Shown here piece by piece: positions 1-10,703 of a DNA stretch of 64,000 nt; positions within the stretch are counted from its first letter, which is position 1; each line of letters opens with the position of its first letter. The notes below the pieces were generated by a model that was given only the letters and a program-made list of their open reading frames with translations, had not been told where the DNA came from and did not search any database. The position numbers and the translations under genes are program-made. The DNA is from Phanerochaete sordida (taxonomy: Eukaryota > Basidiomycota > Agaricomycetes > Polyporales > Phanerochaetaceae), in NCBI GenBank assembly GCA_019973155.2, contig BPQB01000024.1, forward strand, positions 124,001 to 188,000, written 5' to 3'.

Positions 1-317
1 ACCTTAACATAATTGAAAAACAGCAGTCATGACCTCTGATATCTTGTCTTTAGAGTGATTTCGCCCTTCGAACGTAGCATCAAGGCTGGTAGCGTATTAT
101 GGATCAATTGGCGTGTATGCAATGTCCCGGTGTAACAGGTGCTCGGGCCCTCGCGTTAAATTGTTTGGTGGCCACACACGTTGTGGGATGCATTAATCTG
201 TGGTCACGGTTGCTGTTGGCCACATCCGTGGACAGCATATAATACCCTTGTCTCGCCCATACTAACACATTCTCCGACCCGCCTTCTCTCTCATAACCCC
301 CTCGCCACAACGCCACC
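1..317 (+). promoter_or_regulatory. 5' flank of the first FunK1 gene
   Basis: No gene is seen here. A TATA-like CATATAAT lies at 236-243, about 75 bases before the ATG at 318, the same spacing as the TATA boxes of the type II FunK1 genes further on. The start codon sits in a strong GCCACCATGG context. Confidence 0.5.
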
Positions 318-2954
318 ATGGCGCTGGCGCCATCTCCCTTGCCTGGAATACCTCCGCGAGTGCAGACAATTGGAAGGTTTGATACCAGATTTATCCAGGT
401 CAAACTCAAGCTCGACCAGCGACGTATCATGTTTGGCACCGAGATGAATCCCTATACTGTCGGTCCTATGCCAGTCAAGACGATGATAGGCGGCCTCATG
501 CCTGATCCGAAAACCGTGCGCACTGAAGGAGTTTCCCTGGAGCGCTGTGTACGAGACGCGAATTTCAAGGCTGTACTGCAGGCGAAGACCGAGCTTGAGC
601 TTCAGCAAACATTTGTACGTAAACATATGTCTTTTCGCTCGATATTGTTCTGATAAACATGGTCTTCAAGGCCGAGTGCTTGCGCAACACCAACATATCT
701 CCCAGGCTTGTCACATACAACACATCCGCGAAAGTGGACCCTATCTTTGCAGAGAAACCCGACCTCGCCTTCAAAGTCCTCTTCCGGCTCTCAGCCGGCA
801 GCGAAGACGAGGACGAGGAGAGTGATGACAATGACGATAGCAGCTCGTTCGATTTCTGGAGAACGTTACTCGGAGCAGAAGCCAAGAAGCACAACGTGGC
901 CGATCCCTTCGCGGACAACCCTGAGGAGCCCAAGTCCGGCAAGGCCACAAAATCCAAGAAGTCCAAATCTAAGACGAAAAAGGATTCCTCCATCCTACGG
1001 TCGAGCATCAACCCAACGTCTGCCGGCGCAAGCTCTCGTGGACAAGTAGGGATGTATTCGAATACTCAATTCGGGTTCCAGCACCGCCGTCATCTCTGGC
1101 AGCTCATCATCATCGGGCCTAACGCCCGTCTGGTGTACTACGACCGCTCGGGCTTGATCTCTTCAGAGTCTTTCAACTATACCGAGGACCCCGAGGCTCT
1201 CGTCACCTTCTTCTGGCTGCTGTCCCGCATGGACTCGGAATACCTGGGCTGCGACTCTACTGTGCGCGACGCGACCGTTGAAGAGATGGCTGACTATGCA
1301 GAGGCCCTTGACACTTTCTTCGCGGATGCACTCTGCAAACTCCCGGACTCCTATGACATTCGCAGCTCGGACAGCCCCATCTACGCCGTTCAGGTTCACG
1401 ATGAACACTCGCCGGGCAGTGTCCGAGAAGTGATCATCGGCGCGCCTCTCACGACGACGCGAGCGGTCGCTGGTCGTGGAACGCGTGTGTATCTCGCCTA
1501 CGACCCGAACGACAAGAAGATCCGAGTCCTGAAAGACACTTGGTACCCTGTACACCCCGCGTTCAAACCTGAGACCGAGATCTACGGTCTCCTCACGAAC
1601 GCGGGTGTCACAGGAATCGCCAAGGTTATCTGTGGTGGCGACGTCCTTTCCGGCGGGTTGAAACCGCAGGAGACCATCGTTCAAGACTGGGCCACGAGGC
1701 CACAAGAAGAATGCCCCTGGCGTGCGCCATGCGCGGACTACATGCGAAAATTCAGACACCTCCGGATGCTGATGGACTTCGTATACCCAGTAGAATGCCT
1801 CGAAAGCTCCTACGCCTTGACAAAGGTCTTAGCAGACATTTGCGAAAGTACGTGCCACTCACCACCGATCACTTTACGCAACACTCATCCAGAGACACGA
1901 TAGCCATCCATCTCGCCGACTCCAAGGCCGGGGTAGTTCACCGCGACATCACTCCTCGGCACATCGGACTCGTCAAGAAAGCATCTGGCTGGGGCGGAAT
2001 TCTGCTTGACTGGGACCATGCCGGGCTCAAGGATTTCGTCCTGAGCGAAGAGTGGCCAACTGTGTTCTGCAGCGTGAGTCACGATATCCACTTTTTATGC
2101 GTTCTCATACTCACAATGAGGCTTATGCGAAGTCTACGACGCACTTCATGTCGATCAGACTCCTCGAGGATCCGGCTCTCAAGCGTGCAGATCAAGGTGA
2201 TCGGAGCCACCAACTCGTCGATGACATGGAAGCTGTCTTTTGGACCTTCCTGTGGCTCTGTCTTCAGTATTTCAAGCATTCCTCACCGCTTCTCGGGGGC
2301 GACGAGAACCTCTTCGACGAGGTGAATTATCCAAAACGGAACGAGGGCCCCGCACTTTGGTACGGCGGTGTTACCAAACTCAACTGTCTGGTCCGCAGGC
2401 AGCTCAAGGACCTCCCGTTCGAATCCGAGCCTCTTGCAGCGCTGATCAACTCGCTCTCCGCCAAATGGAATCTCTATTATATGGGAGAAGAGCTCGGCGA
2501 AGACAGGTTCCGCGAGTGCGAACGTCAGCTACAGGATCCGAAGTGGATGGCGACCTACTTCGACGACGCTGCGCGCAACGGATCCTGGCCCAGCAATGAC
2601 CGTTCGGACTACCAGGAGTTTGTGCCGACGCCATGGGCGAAGAGCATCAAGGACCGCAACGTCGCGCAGACACTGTTCCTCTCTGGTCGCAAGGAGAACG
2701 TCCCGATGCCTACCATCCGGAGGGCCGCCTCGCGGATGGGCCTTCAGGGAACGAAGGGTAAGAGGGGGCGGGAAGACGACCAGCTCTACAAGTTTAGCGG
2801 TAAGAAGACGAAGACCCAGTCGGGAAGCTCTAAGGTCACGTACTGGCTGCGATCGGGGAAGACGTACAAGTTTCCTCGTCCGTCTGGCCTCACCGGCCCC
2901 ATCAAAGCCCTGGGCATCAGCAAGCTGTTGAACAGGGGCGATCCCGACAATTAG
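318..2954 (+). CDS. FunK1 fungal-type protein kinase, divergent member
   Basis: Exons 318-614, 671-1847, 1904-2073 and 2133-2954 give 821 aa with phases 0, 1, 0, the same pattern as the other kinases here. The FunK1 core is clear: QHRRHLWQ near residue 250, GRGTRVYLAYD followed by VLKDTW with the presumed ATP-binding lysine, HRDIT at 504-508, LLDWDHAG (DFG equivalent) near 525-532, then VDDMEAVFW. The N-terminus carries an acidic run (EDEDEESDDNDD) and a lysine-rich stretch; the C-terminus is basic. The residue five after the catalytic Asp, normally Asn (HRDxxxxN), reads His (HRDITPRH), so metal binding may be altered. The gene is convergent with the next FunK1 gene, 157 bases apart. Family membership is sure; an active kinase is less sure. 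Substrate unknown. Confidence 0.88.
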
Positions 2955-3111
2955 TACCGGGACGTGACCATTTGTACGCTCCGTCTGTGGAAATCTCGTT
3001 GGGAATAGCACCAACTTCCTTGGCATATGATTGAACTGAGTGTATATGGTATGAGATTTACGAAGGAAGAAGTTTAATGTGTCATGAAGCAAGAGGCGGG
3101 CCTACAACATC

Positions 3112-5666
3112 CTACACGCCAGGCAAAGTCTTGAGTCTCTTCGATCTGCGCGGGTTTGTCGGCGGTGGAGGTAAATCCTTATCGTCGCAGGACTTCCTTT
3201 TGAGACTGACGGCCCGATGACCACCAGACTCATCACCGGAGTCAGCGCCCTCGGACGCAGATACGCTAGACTCGTCTTCTGACGACGCTGCCCCGAAACG
3301 TCAGAGACAAAGATCGCAGTATATTTGAGGATACTCACATGTCTGAGATGGCAAGACTTCGTCGCCTTTGGGCGGCATATCGCGCAGGGTGGCTGCAAAG
3401 ATATCGACCCAATACGAAGGCTTCGCCGCATCCTTGAGTATCTCCCGAACCTCATTCTTCTTTCGCTCTCCAATCCCGTCCATCGGCGACAAGGCAAGGT
3501 GACATTGACGCCAGCAGTCACCGCATCGTTGAATCAGCTCGCTCAGCTTCGCGGAGCTCAGACGAAGGCCCACATAGCGCCTGCCGAGGAGGAATGCGCC
3601 CTTCATCGTGCCTCCTGTGGCGCGACCTTGGTTGTCAAATCCAGATTCCTCAAACATCATCGTGGAGGTGTTCTCTTCAGGCAGCGCGAAACGCCGGAGA
3701 GCACCGTAGACGAGGTTCCAGAAAACCGACTCCAGGTCGTCTAGGATGCCGTGTAACTTGTCCGGGTTTGATGCAAGTTCCACGGACATGAATGCCCAGG
3801 TGCCCTGATATGCCATGAGGACGCAGGAGTTGAGTAAGATTGGCAGTACGTACGATACCCGGAGCTAACGGATGCTTGCGGCCCGCGTGGTCCCAGTCAT
3901 TGAGCACGCCTCTGCCGTCCGCGGTCAGCATGATGTTTCGCTTGCTTACATCACGATGTAGAATGCCTGCGCTATTGTACGCCTTGTCTATCGCTACAAG
4001 TCGAATTGTGTCAATACATATTGAGGGATAGAAGGCATGTATCATACCACATAGAGCATCGTGCATGGCTTGTACAAACTCCCGTACGTTCGCGACGGCG
4101 TCCAGAGGAAAGGCGATGTCCTGAACAATACGGTGGTGGACGAGCCGATCGAATTCGCGGTCGATGATGAGCCAGCTATTCTTCCGGTCGGCATAGACAT
4201 GGGTGAGAGTTTCATGCCGTTGGCCGCCGAGGTCGTGAACATCGCCGCCGTAGAGCACTTTGGGAATGAAAGGCACTTCGTGCTCGCGTAGCTCCTGATA
4301 TGTATCGAACTCCGGTAGCAACTTTGGGTCGGTATCGCGCCAGGAGTCTTTCATGAAGACCAGGCGGCCTTGGAGAAGATCGTAGGCAATGTAAGCCCGG
4401 GTAGCTCTTCCCGTAACGGAGTGATGACCTGCGAAGGGCCGGTTGACTACCAAAGAACTCGAATCTCCGGTGAGCTCGTTCAGGACACGTATCTTCCACA
4501 CCGGATAGGTCCCAGTACCATCCAGCGAGCGTTCGGCGAGCGGGAGGTTGCGAACAGGGACGCTGTTCTCCGACCTAGCCTCCATGCCGCGAACGAACGC
4601 AGAGACAGCCTCTCGGAATAGTGTAGCCTCCCTCTTGCTGGCCCGGTTGACTGCCGGGTCCCATCCGCGTTGTACGTCGGACATGCTGGAGAGTCGCCAT
4701 AAAAAATTTGCCAGCAGCTCCGACTCCTGCACGTAGTCGAACCTCTCGGATACGATAGCGCCTGCCCGGTCCCAGCGAATGAACCTTGCTCTACTGCAGA
4801 CTATGACGAGCTGGAATAGGACAGTGCGATGTTGCCGTCCGAACTGCGCTTGTGCATGTGAGAGAAGTGATCGTCGCGCTGCAGTACCTTCTTCGCTAGG
4901 ATCGTCGAAGGTGTCGTAGATGTCGTCCGCCTCTGGGTGGTGTGACGATGCAACGTTGCGCTCAGCACGACTTGGTGGTGCAGCACCGTCGCCTTCACCA
5001 GGAGGAGGAGCAGCTGATCTCGACGGCGAAGGCGCCGAGTTGCCCGGGAAAGATGTGCAGTTTCCAGCTTTCTGAGGTGGACTAGGGCTGAGACGGCGCG
5101 GGTGAGCATGTGGTGGGGGATCGTTGAAAGGATCTGCGGTGGGAGACTCGTGTACTTCGATCCCTAGCAAGGCCGTGCCGAAGTCGTAGTACTCGGTCGT
5201 ATCTCGCTTCTTCTTCGTCCCTCGCCTCTTCTTTGGTCGTTCTCGAGCAGCTAAAGGAGGACAGAGGTCGAGGGTATCGTCTTGGTCCGCGTCATTGTGG
5301 CTGTCGATGGGCTTAGGCTCATCGTGTGAGCTGAATCGCCGCAAGCCGTGGTCGGAGCTAGAAGAACGACTATGTGCGGTTCGCTCTTGGACGCTGCGTT
5401 TCTTCGTCTTGGTCACGAACAGCCTGAGGTTGGGACATAGCTTGAATCTCTCCACCGCGCGTATCTGTAGATACAACGCGTCGTTTCAATAGCATGCCTC
5501 GAAGAACAGTTCATACACTCACCAGACATTGGCACATCCCCTTGACAGAGTCTCTACGCGGTACATCCGAGAAGTCGGCGTCCGGGGCCGCGGATGATTC
5601 GGCCTTCATGAACTCGTCCAGAAAGGCTTGCGGTGGCATGACGCCTATAAGCGGCAGCGTTGACAT
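3112..5666 (-). CDS. FunK1 fungal-type protein kinase, type I
   Basis: Minus-strand exons 5666-5523, 5464-4051, 3993-3854, 3804-3339 and 3287-3112 give 779 aa. Exon 1 encodes a divergent type I module (LIGVMPPQAFLDEFMK). Then come IRAVERFKLCPNLRLFVTKTKKR, a low-complexity basic and proline-rich region, the FunK1 core QHRTVLFQLVIV, RATRAYIAYD with FMKDSWR, HRDVSKRNIML at 532-542, and NDWDHAG. The intron 2 donor is GTGGTA. A fifth exon, absent from the other type I genes, adds a serine- and acid-rich linker before the usual tail PRRSKRLK. The final intron is supported because only that join restores the conserved tail. Start chosen at 5666, upstream of the conserved MPPQAF. Catalytic residues look intact. 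Confidence 0.88.
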
Positions 5667-6420
5667 CGCAACGAGGATGTGTACAGAAAGCTAGGGAAGG
5701 CTGGGCACACTGGCAGTTCAGTGAAGGAGCAGAACAAGGAGACGGGGAAGGTCGCTTCAGTCAGGCGAGTTCAGGCTGCATTTGGGTCCGATTGTGGCCT
5801 GAGCATTCTGATCGGATTGACATTGTACAATACAGGCGGAAGTGCTCCGTAAGGTGGGCTTCGGCGGGCGGATCTGCGGTAGGGATTGACGAAGAGAACG
5901 GGCTCAGGATGTGGACCACAGGTTGTGGCCGGCGGAAGTCGAGACACGCCAGCAGCTGGGCGCCTGTGGGTAAGTAAAACGTAACAAAAAAAGTTTACTA
6001 GTCAATTGCAAGGGTAAGTGCCGAGTAATTGCCCTTTCAAGCGTCACATAGAAACACTCTAAGGCCTAAAGTCGGTTCATATCCAGCCCGTCCGTAAGTT
6101 CCATGGGGAATGGGCGACCGTGGCATACTAGGGCGTACTCGACGATTTCAGCAGCAGATCTCCCAGTGCCTCGAGCCTCACCTACATTATTGGGATGGGA
6201 GGGGGTATCTACGCTCGCTGCTGTCATAACACGACTGATTATTGTTACACCAGAAGCACCAACAAAGTTTAATGTGCGCTACCTGACCTCGAGGACAGGG
6301 TCTACATGTATACAATATCATCATCTGGCGTGAGTAGATTTCGAATTCTATATCAGGGACGGCAGGCAACACTGATATGCCCTCACAGGCAGGTGTGTAC
6401 GCTCATGCGATCTTTTAGCC
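5667..6420. promoter_or_regulatory. Divergent intergenic region
   Basis: This is the upstream region of both the minus-strand FunK1 gene and the plus-strand gene at 6421. I see no convincing coding sequence. A palindromic TGTATTGTACAATG-like sequence near 5821-5834 may be a degenerate form of the TTATTGT...TTGTATT element found upstream of other type I kinases. Confidence 0.35.
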
Positions 6421-7294
6421 ATGTCTAGTGACCTCGACAACTATACCTTCGAAGTCCTGGACCTACCGGGACTCAACATGTCCTCGGCAGCACGCAGCTC
6501 TCTAGTCAAAGAGCTGCGAGAACTGGCAGCAACGTCTCTGCAGCCGCTTCCCGACTACCAGTGCCTTTCCGGCATGCCCGACGCGCTCAACGACAAGCTC
6601 ATCGTGACGATGCGCGACGATGCGACAGGGCGTGTCGCGGCGTTCGTCTCCGCCGTCTACATGCAGATCGCCCTTCGCGCGGGCGACCCGCCGCGCACCG
6701 TCCTGCACATGGGACTGACGTGCATCGCTCCGGCACTGCGCCGGCAGGGCCTCATGGTCCCGCTCTTCATGCACCTCTACATCTACCTGCACGACCTCCC
6801 GGAGTGCCACGACGGCCTCTGGATCACCTCCCTCGCGGAAGTGCCGAGCACGCTCGGGAAGATCGCGGAGGGTATGGTGGACGTATATCCGAGCCCCAGC
6901 TTCCCGGAGCCGTCGGATGTCCATCTCCGCATTGCGCGCGCTGTCGACGAGCGGTACCGCAGCGCGATGGGGATCTCTCCGGATGCGCAGTTCGACGCGG
7001 AGAACTTCGTCTTCAGAGGATCGAACCCGCCTGGCTCGTGCTTCAGAAAGGATTCCGAAGACCCGCAGTTCTACCATAGAGACGCGGAGATAAATGAATT
7101 CTATCGGAGGCTGCTCGGGCGTGACGAGGGGAATGAGGTCTTACAGGTTGGATTTCTGGACTGGGAGAGGATCCTGGGAAGTGGTCGCAAGCACGCACAA
7201 ACCGAGTCGTATACTGACGAAGTCAAGGTACGCTTTGCTCCCCTCTGAGATTGCGCGGCATCCGAAGCTGAACATCCCGCAGACAAAGCTATGA
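6421..7294 (+). CDS. Hypothetical protein with a possible GNAT acetyltransferase fold
   Basis: Exon 6421-7227 is open and strongly coding in composition. A GTACGC donor at 7228 and a CCCGCAG acceptor before 7283 add ACA AAG CTA and a stop at 7292-7294, giving 272 aa; without splicing it would end at 7248. Residues near 95-125 (VLHMGLTCIAPALRRQGLMV) resemble motif A of GNAT N-acetyltransferases: a beta strand, then RRQG in place of the usual R/Q-x-x-G-x-G/A acetyl-CoA loop. No signal peptide or membrane segment is seen. This is the only non-FunK1 gene between the kinases at 3112 and 7637. The GNAT label rests on one motif and could be wrong. Confidence 0.6.
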
Positions 7295-7636
7295 AGTAGA
7301 GAGCAGAAAGTCAATGCGCTGGTGATGACAGAGTAATATAAATTACATTTTACACAGGAAAAGTACCGTGTACTAGAAAATGCAAGACCGTTCGAATGGG
7401 AGAAGGATGAATATACTTATTTCTTATGGGAAAGGACCAAGCGAGGAGGGTGGCCGGTATGTGTTGGGAATCATCATGAGGCGTTCGACGACAAGGCCTC
7501 ACGAGCCGAAGGATTTGTAGCGGAAAGTGTCTACCCAGTCATCAAGTTGCTCTCGGCAGGTGCATCTCGCTTGAGGCGAGCAGACGCGGGTGGTGGGGAG
7601 CGTTCTTCGGCGTGGCGGCGGAGCTTCCAAGAAGCG
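7295..7636. other. Intergenic, 3' flanks
   Basis: No gene is seen. The stretch around 7360-7500 resembles 10455-10570, the 3' flank of the next FunK1 gene, which shows that the tandem duplication unit reached beyond the coding region. Confidence 0.5.
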
Positions 7637-10095
7637 TCACGAACGGCCGTGCTTAGTCTTTAGTCGCTTCGACCTCCGAGGTGCATCTTCGAGTGGCAAG
7701 TGTGGCTCGGCCGGGTTCTCGCCATTTTCGTCCGCGGTCGGCGCAACGCGTTTGACACCCGTGCGTGCGACCGCAGTGCCAGAAGCCGGAGGGCTGCCAT
7801 GCGGATGCAGACCGACCTGCGCGAGGAGCGCGTATGGACCCAAAGTGAGGGGGTCCGGCAGTGGCCTGGCCGCTGCCTCAGCTTGTTCGGCGTCGTACTG
7901 GCAGATCGCGTCGGCGAGCATCTCGATGAAGAACAAGGGCTGCTTCACTGCGTCCGCCCTCTTCAGCTCCTCAGGCGTGCGTGGGGGATCCGTGGAGCTT
8001 GGTGCGTCGGCCTCGAGAAAGACGTAATAGTCTCCCCATGCATTCTCGTTGCGCCGGAGCAGCTCCGCGAGAGCGTTGCTCGTAAAGCGTCCTCTGTACG
8101 ATTTTGAGCAATACAGGTGGATACGCTTTGCTCTGCCCGCGTCGTGCCATCCGTCGCGCCCGGGGACGCCGAACACATTGAGAGGCATTTTGTTCCAAGG
8201 GATGGCAAACCGAACGAGCGAGATATAGAGCAGAACCCAGAATATCGACTCCAGATCGTCTAAGTGCTCGTTGATCTCGACGCCGTCGGAGGCAAGCAGA
8301 CGCGCGGACATGAACTGGAAGGTGCCCTACAAAACGGTCAGAATGATTACATGGCTTGACTTGCAGAAAGCTCCTACCACACCACGCGCTCTCTGGTCCA
8401 GCGTACCCGCATGATCCCAGTCGGACAGCATGCACTTGCCGTCACCAGTGATCATGACGTTCAACGTGCTGATATCACGATGGATCAGGCCGAGCTCACT
8501 GTATGCCCTATCGAGAGCTAGCAAGAGTAGGGTTTAGACTGGAGCTAGTGTGGCAGGTCGTCAGACGACTCACCTGTGAGCGCGTCATGGATGACCTGCA
8601 TGAGCTCCCGCTCGTCCCGAACGCTGTCTAGTCGATACGCGATGTCTTGGACGAGACGATGGTGGACGTGCCCGTCGAGCCTTGTTGCGCCGACGTGCCA
8701 GTCATTCCTTTCTGCAGCCACGACTTGACCTAGAGTCTCTTGAACGATTCCGGCCGAGTCCTGCACATCTCCGCCATACATCGGATACGGAATGAAGGGG
8801 ATATCGCGGGAGCGCAGCTCCTGGTATATTCGAAACTCGGGTCGTACCCGGCGGTCGTCCAATCGCCAAGAATCTTTGAGAAAGACCAGACGAGAGGTAC
8901 TGAGATCGAGCGCGAGATATGCACGCGTCGCGCGTCCAAACATCGCGCGGTGGCCGGCGAATGGCCGTCTGACGACGAGCTCGGTGGCTTCGTGCGTGTC
9001 TTCGTGCGCGACGCGTATCTTCCAGGTCGGATACGTGTCTGTGCTGTCCAATGTCTCCTCCGCATTAGGGACCTTCCGCGGAGTGTGATTTCGGCCCGCA
9101 GAAACCTCCGCGACTCCGATGAAATCGCGAACGGCATCCTCAAAGAGCTTCATCTCGATTCGCGTCGCCAGAGTCGCCGTCGAGTCCCACCCGCGCTGCT
9201 GGGCGTCCATATGGTCGAATCGCCAGAGGAAGTCTGCGAGATGTAGTGTGTGGATCACGGAAAACCGGGCACTGACGATGCAGCCAGACCGATCCCAGCG
9301 TAGAAGGCGAGCCTGGTCGCCGATGACGACGGCTTGGAAGAGAAAGCGACGATGCTGGCGGGCGAAGCTAGCGCCTGCGTAGGCCTCAAGTCGTGAGCGT
9401 GTTGCAGCAGCTCCGGGCGTGTCCTTTTCGAAAGCGCAGCTTGTCTTGGGAGCGCCGTTGGAGAGCTCTTGGGGTGCGTAGACGGAGACGCATCGGACAC
9501 CGGGGCTGGCGTCGGCAGCGGGCGCGCCAGCAGCGCAGTCCTGAAGGGTATCTCCGACTTCAGGTGCAAACTCTGGATCGCAGAAGGGGTCCTCGTCCGG
9601 CGAGCATAATGTTGCAAACCCCAGCTCTGCGGTCGCAAAGTCGTGATATTCTTCGAGCTGGTGTTTGGTCCTCACCGCCCGTCTTGACCTGCGTTGCGTG
9701 CGCACGGCTAGAGGAGGACATAGTTCTGTTTGGCTGTCCGGCAGCTTCGCATTCGTTCCATCCGCATAGCCGTTATGACGCCCATTCCTATTGGACGAAT
9801 TAATTTCGGCATTGCGCTTCTTGACCTTGGTGATGAATAGACGTAAGGTAGGGCAGACTTTGTGCTTCTCCACTGCTCGAATCTGCTGAAGATATCAGTA
9901 CCAGGACCAGAAACAGGGAAGTTGTGAGCGCACCAGAGTCTCAGATATATCTCGCACTGTGCCCGCACTCCCAAGCTTCGAGAAATCGACCACAGGCGCA
10001 GGAGCGTATACGCCAGCCGGCTTGTGCTCCATGAAGCGATCAAGGAAGAGCTCAGGAGGCATAGCTCCGACGAAATACGCGTCGTTGGACGGCAT
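7637..10095 (-). CDS. FunK1 fungal-type protein kinase, type I
   Basis: Minus-strand exons 10095-9934, 9882-8574, 8517-8378 and 8326-7637 give 766 aa with phases 0, 1, 0. Exon 1 holds FVGAMPPELFLDRFME and VDFSKLGSAGTVRDISETL. Exon 2 begins IRAVEKHKVCPTLRLFITKVKKR, then a low-complexity segment, EEYHDFATAELGF, QHRRFLFQAVVIGDQARLL, GRATRAYLALD and VFLKDSWR (lysine near residue 390). Exon 3 is the catalytic loop HRDISTLNVMI (HRD at 503-505) and LSDWDHAG. Exon 4 starts GTFQFMSARLL and ends in RRSKRLKTKHGRS, probably a nuclear localisation signal. All catalytic residues are present. It is a close tandem paralogue of the kinase at 10704; both exon 2 copies are 1309 bases long. Confidence 0.92.
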
Positions 10096-10703
10096 AGGTA
10101 GCTTGCACGAGAGGTGTCTAGAGGACGCTAGGCACAGGATGGTTCGAGGAAGAGGGAGGTCAGGAGCATGGGCCAAACCCGCGCACCGTCATCAGCTTGC
10201 TGCCTGAGTAACCAATCGAGATTCAGAAATACATGGCACAATAAGGAGTATTGTGGGAGAAAGAGAACATGAGAAAGAGAACATTGCAGCGCGCAATATT
10301 GGCGAAATCCTGTCAGGAGTTTGAACATGTTGGCTCAGTAAATGGGGTTGGAGATATGGCGAGGAAGACGCGAGCGACGACGAAGTACTGCGGGCGGCTC
10401 GAGACGCGACTGCCGCACGTGACGCCGGCCGCTCGTTCGCTCGGCCGTCGAAACTCGAAAGATATCATGTACTGGGAAACGCAGGACCATTCGGATAGGG
10501 AAAGGATTATGGACATACAGCATATGGTTAAGAACGAAGCGAGAAGGGGTCGTGGCACATGTTGGAAATCACCGCATGCAAAGCGCTCGACAGACGCGGC
10601 TGTTCAGGCGAGCGCAGCTCGACCTCACGAGCCCAGGGAGAGGCAAGCAGACGTGGTTCGTGTGGGAGCGTTCTTCGACGGTACGGAGAGCCTCTCAGAC
10701 GTA
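10096..10703. promoter_or_regulatory. Upstream region of the 7637-10095 kinase and 3' flank of the next
   Basis: The part next to 10095 is promoter. The type I element (TTATTGTGCCATGTATTT on the minus strand) is at 10227-10244. The rest, about 10450-10703, is the 3' flank of the next kinase. No gene is seen. Confidence 0.5.
10227..10244 (-). promoter_or_regulatory. Type I kinase upstream element
   Basis: One of seven copies of TTATTGTnnnTTGTAtTT, here with CATGTATTT, about 135 bases before the ATG at 10095. Conservation by position and orientation suggests a regulatory or core-promoter role; function is inferred. Confidence 0.45.

Noticed and set aside
3677..5476. 599-codon minus-strand reading of the 3112-5666 kinase
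   Set aside because: It runs through two introns and lacks the first module and the true C-terminus; the five-exon model restores both.
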